A stretch of 64,000 nt of DNA from Umbilicaria muhlenbergii (lineage: Eukaryota > Ascomycota > Lecanoromycetes > Umbilicariales > Umbilicariaceae), in contig KK106982.1 in NCBI GenBank assembly GCA_000611775.1, positions 186,001 through 250,000 of the forward strand, written 5' to 3'. The notes beneath the pieces were generated by a model. The model saw only the letters and a list, made by a program, of their open reading frames with translations, was not told where the DNA came from and made no database searches. The position numbers and the translations under genes were made by a program. This document shows positions 59,449 through 64,000 of the stretch, piece by piece (positions within the stretch are counted from its first letter, which is position 1; every line of letters begins with the position of its first letter).

Positions 59449-60726
59449 GTGCATACGAAGGAGCCCACCGACATTGAGCCGACGTCCGACCGTCTCCCTT
59501 GGAGAAGACCCTCGAGCGATGCCTCTATAACCACCGTGACGACCGCAACTTACGAGACTCACTCATCTGCTTCACTTTTTTCGTCTGCTACGTCCGGCCA
59601 CGTCAACTTCCCCTTCACGATGGGATCCTCAATGGATCCGGTAGAAAGCTTCACCTTCTTGACAAAGAACCTTCCTCAATGGATGGTCCAAGTGGATGAG
59701 CTTTCCGCCCGAGTTGCAGAAAGATACTCGGAGTTTGCCAAACTCTCCCAAACCCCTCAAAGCAGACCCCCAAAGAAGAGGAATGGGTCTACGGAATCAA
59801 TACGACAAAATGACAATACTCACGACCAGGAACAAGCGGACATACCCCCCCAGGCAGTCGAAAGTAGATACAATTCACAAATGAAGGAGACATCACTAAG
59901 ATCGTCAGCGCCGCGTCAGTCACCAATAAACCCCAACAATCGAATACTCCTTCAAGACGCTCAACGGAAGAGAAAGCCAAGACCTGGCTCCATCCTCTCC
60001 GGCGCCTCAGGCCCAGCGAAGTACCGTTCACGGTCGATGTTCATCGTGTACTACGACTCCGCCATCCAAGAGGCGATCGAGGCCCTCGTACGGAACATTG
60101 GTAGTGCGCGGAACAATCTACGGAAAGGCAAGACAACGGCCAGTTTCAAGGCTCGAATGTCATCGCTTGGAATGGGGCTCCCTTCAATCCCTGCTCCAGC
60201 TCAGCGGGCCAGCAACTTTATGATCTTGGGCGACAAAACGACACGCTCGAAGCTCACGAGTAGAGATGCTCTTCAGGATACGACCCGACCAGATCCTCTT
60301 ACAGCTTTCGACCAAGCGGACAAGTGTTTGGAGACGGCGCAAAGTCTATGCGAGGTAGCCGCGCATCAATTCTTGAGGGACGGCGACTGCAGCGCAGAGC
60401 TAGAAGGTACAAGGAAACGGTTCGAGGGGTGTTTAAGAGTGGCGGAGCAGGAAGTGGCCAGGTTACGCCAGGAAGAAGAAGATGGGACACAGAACCACAA
60501 CGAAGAGGGAGAGGGCGAGGAAGAGGATGAGGACGAGGACGAGGACGAGGACGAGGAAGAAGAAGAGCAAGTGCAAGCAAATGAACCCGACCAACCCGTA
60601 GCAAAGGTCACCCATCAAGCTCGATTCGAGTCTTCGAAGATCGGTATGATTGAGGTGGACGATGACGACGACACGAACTCCATTCACATCGACTTGTCTG
60701 CTTTTCGACGGACAAGGCGAGTCTAA
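59449..60726 (+). CDS. Uncharacterised acidic fungal protein (425 aa)
   Basis: A single-exon frame with no family I recognise. A possible later start (MGSSMDPVESF, at 59620) is in frame and may be the true one, because the first 57 residues are Ser/Thr-rich and unremarkable. The core begins FTFLTKNLPQWMVQVDELSARVAERYSEF (about 69-97, split here for reading), probably helical. A second helical region (YYDSAIQEAIEALVRNIGSA, about 200-219, then TAFDQADKCLETAQSLCEVAAHQFL, about 285-309) precedes an Asp/Glu run of about 30 residues (about 345-375) coded by a GAGGAC-type repeat. The end (IGMIEVDDDDD) resembles a SUMO-interacting motif. Nuclear or chromatin work would fit the composition but is not shown. 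Confidence 0.6.
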   Translation: MHTKEPTDIEPTSDRLPWRRPSSDASITTVTTATYETHSSASLFSSATSGHVNFPFTMGSSMDPVESFTFLTKNLPQWMVQVDELSARVAERYSEFAKLSQTPQSRPPKKRNGSTESIRQNDNTHDQEQADIPPQAVESRYNSQMKETSLRSSAPRQSPINPNNRILLQDAQRKRKPRPGSILSGASGPAKYRSRSMFIVYYDSAIQEAIEALVRNIGSARNNLRKGKTTASFKARMSSLGMGLPSIPAPAQRASNFMILGDKTTRSKLTSRDALQDTTRPDPLTAFDQADKCLETAQSLCEVAAHQFLRDGDCSAELEGTRKRFEGCLRVAEQEVARLRQEEEDGTQNHNEEGEGEEEDEDEDEDEDEEEEEQVQANEPDQPVAKVTHQARFESSKIGMIEVDDDDDTNSIHIDLSAFRRTRRV

Positions 60727-62184
60727 AATCTCTCTTGTCACTTGGATTCTGGACCATACTCCTATTAGCGACGCATTTGGTGGAACGGACATGGTGGATG
60801 GTAAAACTGGGTGCATAGCCATGGGCATTGGACTTTTCTGTAGCATCAAGATTTGGGTTGGGCCTGGAATACATAAATGGTCGCTTACCCTAACGGCTGA
60901 AGCAGGGGGTTGTGGTGCTAGGGTGGGCGTTTACATATTCTTGTATGGAGGATTGCAACACTTTGTGCAATACATTGGCATCGCTGTCCTGATGGAGACA
61001 GTGCTCACTCCGTTTTACATGCGTGCCCTTGTTCTTTGTCCCGAAAGGTGTTGAGCAAAGCGAACAACCGACCCCTGTGCAAGACGCCACGACTTGCAAC
61101 ACATGGACATCTACATGAGAGATGACCGGGACATGTAAGTTGGGGTACTATGGACATCATGGCCTTTCTCCTCGGAGTGCGCTATCTTGTTGACCTCGGT
61201 CCTAGTGTAGTCACTCCATCGCAAACTTATGCCAAGTCCTCCCCCGACATCGTCGAGAGCGAGCGCAGGACTCTACTCCATGATGCTATGCCTATGGACC
61301 GTTCCTGGAGCCATGACACCCTTCACACACCGTCGTTGTGCTGGAGGAAAGTGCGCGATGATACAGCTGATGCGAAATCATGGACTCGAACAATAGCCCT
61401 CCACAATTGAAGGCTGGTGGCTCTGGGAGAAGCGCTCAGCTGAGGTAAGGTAGTCAAAGCTCTTCGACTGCTGACAAGATATAGGAAGGCGAGGTACCGA
61501 CACCAACCTAGTGATCGCACCAAGCTGTTTCAGTTCCACATGAGCAGTCTTCGGTGGATGCTTCATCGCTCACCTCACCCGTGCACCCCTGTGTGAAACA
61601 GAGCGAACTCGGCTCGCCTTGCCCTAACGCAGCCCCTCATCTGCTAATTTCATCCAACCCATGGATTCACTGTCTTTAACTTCCCGCCTCAGTCACGCGT
61701 TACATCTTCTCTTTTCCTTCCTTACCTCTCCCATTTGTCATCCATCTTGACACATTCGAGTGTCTTGTCTCGAGACACTCACGTTCAAGTGCTGCAACAT
61801 CCAGGCCACGTACAGCTGGTCGGCAGAACGTGAGAAGATCAAGATCCAAGAGTGGAATCAACAGTAGCACATGTCGAGGACTTAGGCTGCAGCAGTAAAG
61901 TAAGTGTAACCCCACCACCTCTGAGGTTGTGATACCTAATGCATCTAGAGGTCTGCCTATGTATAGTACACGCAATTGACGTTCATGGAGCCGTTCTTTG
62001 TCAGCCTGTAAATCTCAGCGGTATTCTATTTCCCATGACTCGAGGACAGTCTGGCATCCTCCAACGCCTGATCTAATATTCTCTGTTGAGGTTGCCAAGA
62101 TCCTCACATACGCAACAAAGTAAGCTCTCTACTACGGCGTGCTTTTCCGGCTTCAAATCGCAGTCAGTTGACGGACATGGAAGT
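60727..62184. other. Intergenic, no gene found
   Basis: About 1.46 kb. Short plus frames (60650-61054, 61150-61410) overlap or follow the 59449 gene and have no family features. The 3' part holds the likely promoter of the gene starting at 62185. Confidence 0.45.
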
Positions 62185-64000
62185 ATGTCGTCCGTTCGCC
62201 TTCCCAAAGGCCTCTCCGCGAACAACATCATAGTGACTCCTACACGTGGATCTACTCGCGCGAAGAATCGAAAACGAAATGCCAGTCCTTCCCCAACCGC
62301 GAAGACGCGCGCTACAACACGTGCCGATGTCAAAGGCACTAAGAATGTTGACTACGACATGAAGCACCATCCAATGGACGATACGATGCGCCCAAAAGCT
62401 GCTGCGAAGAGGGCTGCTGTAAACTCCACTACGCATAATACCATTGGCAAGGGCTCAAACAAAAGTTCAGCAAGCGGCGGCAGTAAGTCCAACACGGCGG
62501 CTCTCAAGAAGACGACCTCCAAAAGTGTTGAGCGCAAAACTGCGGCGAATAAGCACCCGGCAAAGCAGGACCTGTCTACTTTGCTCGACAAGCCCTTAGG
62601 AGATGCATGGTCGGACCTAGCGGTAATCGATCGTAGGATATTCCGCCTTCAGGCAGGCGCTCCTGCTGGTGCAGAGACATTGCCTTTCCAGTGGCCTCAG
62701 TTAGCAACCCAACTCGATCAGGAGGGTCTTCTCACGAAAGCACAGCTGAAGGCTTGTGGGGGTATTAACGCTCTGGTTGAACGCTACGAACTTATTCGTC
62801 GACATGTGCAAAAGCTATTTGGTGCAGCAGATGAAGCAACTGACCGGACTGATTTCAAGGTCTTGTACGCCGAAGGGTTCGATTTCTATGACTTGGTGGG
62901 TAGTAACGCCAAATATGTGCACGTCACGGATCGGGACGCAGCGGCAGAACATACAGCGAAGACGGCCAAGGCCAATCTCACCGAAGAGGGTGAAGCAGAT
63001 GTACAGGTGGACGGCGGTATAGCTGAAGATACTGCGGAACCTATTACACCTACAGCGGAACGCACGCTGGCGAGATCAGAGTCTGAAGAGTTTGAAGAGA
63101 TTTCATGGGAAGAGCAGGTGTGGGGCCTTGGAGGAATCCGTCACGAGGACCTTCACGACAACAATGATCCTATTGAGCCCATGGAAGAAAGCCGTGAGGA
63201 TATCTCTGCTCTCATTGACGACGTGATGATGAGTCAAGATGATATGAGCAAGCTCTATGAAGACCACAGGAGTCAGGCGCAGCCGACTGATATCATATTA
63301 AGCGATCGTGCTAGTACCACTCACAGCGATGAGCGCAGTATGAGTATTGCTAGGCAGGAGTTTCCCTCAGCAGTATGGATCAGACCTGGTTCAAGCCACC
63401 TTGTGGTTCCAGTTGCGAACATGACTGCCGAGTCGTCTGATCAAGTCACTAGTCCGCAAGATAGGCGGCTATCCATGCCTGATGTTGCCAATCCAAGACT
63501 TGGGCCTCTCATGCCGGAGAGCGTGGAGAGCTTGACGCGTTCCGCCATTGACCACGATGGAATCGAAAAAAGTAGGCCCGGCAGTTCATCGGTGGATCGC
63601 GAATGGGAGCGGGAGCGGCAGAAGAAGATAGACGAGTTCACAAAGGTTCTCAGCAATGGTGCCTCGTCACTCATGCCAGCAACACCCAAGGAGTCAACTT
63701 CGATTGCGACAGCCATATCGCCTTCTACAGATCTGCTAGTGTCTGGTCAACTCCTTGAAGACCTTAGAGCTCAAGGGTCCGATGCATCAGCATCTACAGT
63801 TGATATACAGTCGGCTGTACAGGATGCTGCAACCAGATCAACCGAGGCAAGCTTTCAAGTCTATGAAGATCAAGCTGGCAATACTCCACTTGTCATGAAA
63901 AAGGTCGCTCGACATCCCCTTTCACCTGGCATAGATATTTCTAAGGAGAACTTTGAGAACGATAGCGATGTCGGTGAAAACAGTGACATTCTGGCATTAT
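62185..64000 (+). CDS. Uncharacterised large fungal protein (3' end outside window)
   Basis: An open frame of at least 605 codons runs from ATG at 62185 to the window edge without a stop. The N-terminal ~130 residues are basic and Ser/Thr/Lys/Ala-rich (ANNIIVTPTRGSTRAKNRKR...). A compact region follows at about 150-260 (LPFQWPQLATQLDQEG, ALVERYELIRRHVQKLFGA, FKVLYAEGFDFYDLVGS), probably the conserved domain. The rest is long, acidic and disordered with Ser/Pro sites (SPQDRRLSMPDV, SLMPATPKEST). This layout suggests a nuclear or cytoskeletal regulator, but I cannot name a family. Use of many Ser/Thr-Pro sites would allow phosphorylation. Whether an intron follows beyond the window is unknown. 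Confidence 0.7.
   Translation, partial: MSSVRLPKGLSANNIIVTPTRGSTRAKNRKRNASPSPTAKTRATTRADVKGTKNVDYDMKHHPMDDTMRPKAAAKRAAVNSTTHNTIGKGSNKSSASGGSKSNTAALKKTTSKSVERKTAANKHPAKQDLSTLLDKPLGDAWSDLAVIDRRIFRLQAGAPAGAETLPFQWPQLATQLDQEGLLTKAQLKACGGINALVERYELIRRHVQKLFGAADEATDRTDFKVLYAEGFDFYDLVGSNAKYVHVTDRDAAAEHTAKTAKANLTEEGEADVQVDGGIAEDTAEPITPTAERTLARSESEEFEEISWEEQVWGLGGIRHEDLHDNNDPIEPMEESREDISALIDDVMMSQDDMSKLYEDHRSQAQPTDIILSDRASTTHSDERSMSIARQEFPSAVWIRPGSSHLVVPVANMTAESSDQVTSPQDRRLSMPDVANPRLGPLMPESVESLTRSAIDHDGIEKSRPGSSSVDREWERERQKKIDEFTKVLSNGASSLMPATPKESTSIATAISPSTDLLVSGQLLEDLRAQGSDASASTVDIQSAVQDAATRSTEASFQVYEDQAGNTPLVMKKVARHPLSPGIDISKENFENDSDVGENSDILAL

Overview
This window is nuclear DNA from a filamentous ascomycete (Pezizomycotina; I cannot fix the class). 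Genes carry short introns, mostly 47-80 nt, with GTAAGT-like donors. Single-exon frames run to 1,867 codons. Families typical of moulds are present: a conidiation/stress KGG protein, a DUF6536 membrane protein, a CSC1/RSN1 channel and an Alr4036-type FMN protein. No tRNA, rRNA, CRISPR array or bacterial-style operon was seen.

Layout. 1-704: the C-terminal end of tubulin-folding cofactor D. 1802-2179: a small KGG stress protein. 2456-5602 (minus): MCM6, with two ACGCGT boxes upstream and a ~1 kb inverted-repeat element (5855-6852) inserted upstream of those. 7187-8518 (minus): a decayed C2H2 zinc-finger array. 8749-9740: a doubtful multi-exon gene. 9811-10490: a degenerate ~30-bp repeat array with about 27 GATA cores. 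11069-14881 and 16137-21740 (both minus): LST4/FNIP and IML1/DEPDC5, two opposing regulators of amino-acid signalling to TORC1. 23474-25596: a vacuolar-type Ca2+/H+ exchanger.

27.4-32.8 kb is a gene-poor, pyrimidine-rich block. It holds a seven-unit tandem array (28.1-29.6 kb) in which four units keep an AG, exactly 25 nt, then a GTAAG donor-like site. This looks like repeated micro-exons and is the most unusual thing here. It leads into a seven-exon SNF2/RING translocase of the Uls1/Ris1 type (32795-37104).

37.1-42.2 kb is AT-richer and holds repeat fragments, a small protein fragment and a DUF6536 membrane-protein gene without a recognisable N-terminus. After an NAD(P)-dependent quinone-oxidoreductase-like gene (42216-43223) comes 4.4 kb without a convincing gene. 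47680-50651 (minus) is a CSC1/RSN1 channel, 52476-55369 (minus) an 888-aa protein of unknown function with nucleotidyltransferase-like motifs, 56222-57127 an FMN-binding pyridoxamine-oxidase-like protein, 59449-60726 an acidic uncharacterised protein, and 62185 to the window end an incomplete uncharacterised large protein.

Functional themes are housekeeping: tubulin folding, replication licensing, TORC1 nutrient sensing, calcium and osmotic transport, and SUMO/chromatin-linked translocation. Exon coordinates were worked out by hand from splice motifs and reading phase. No database search was possible.
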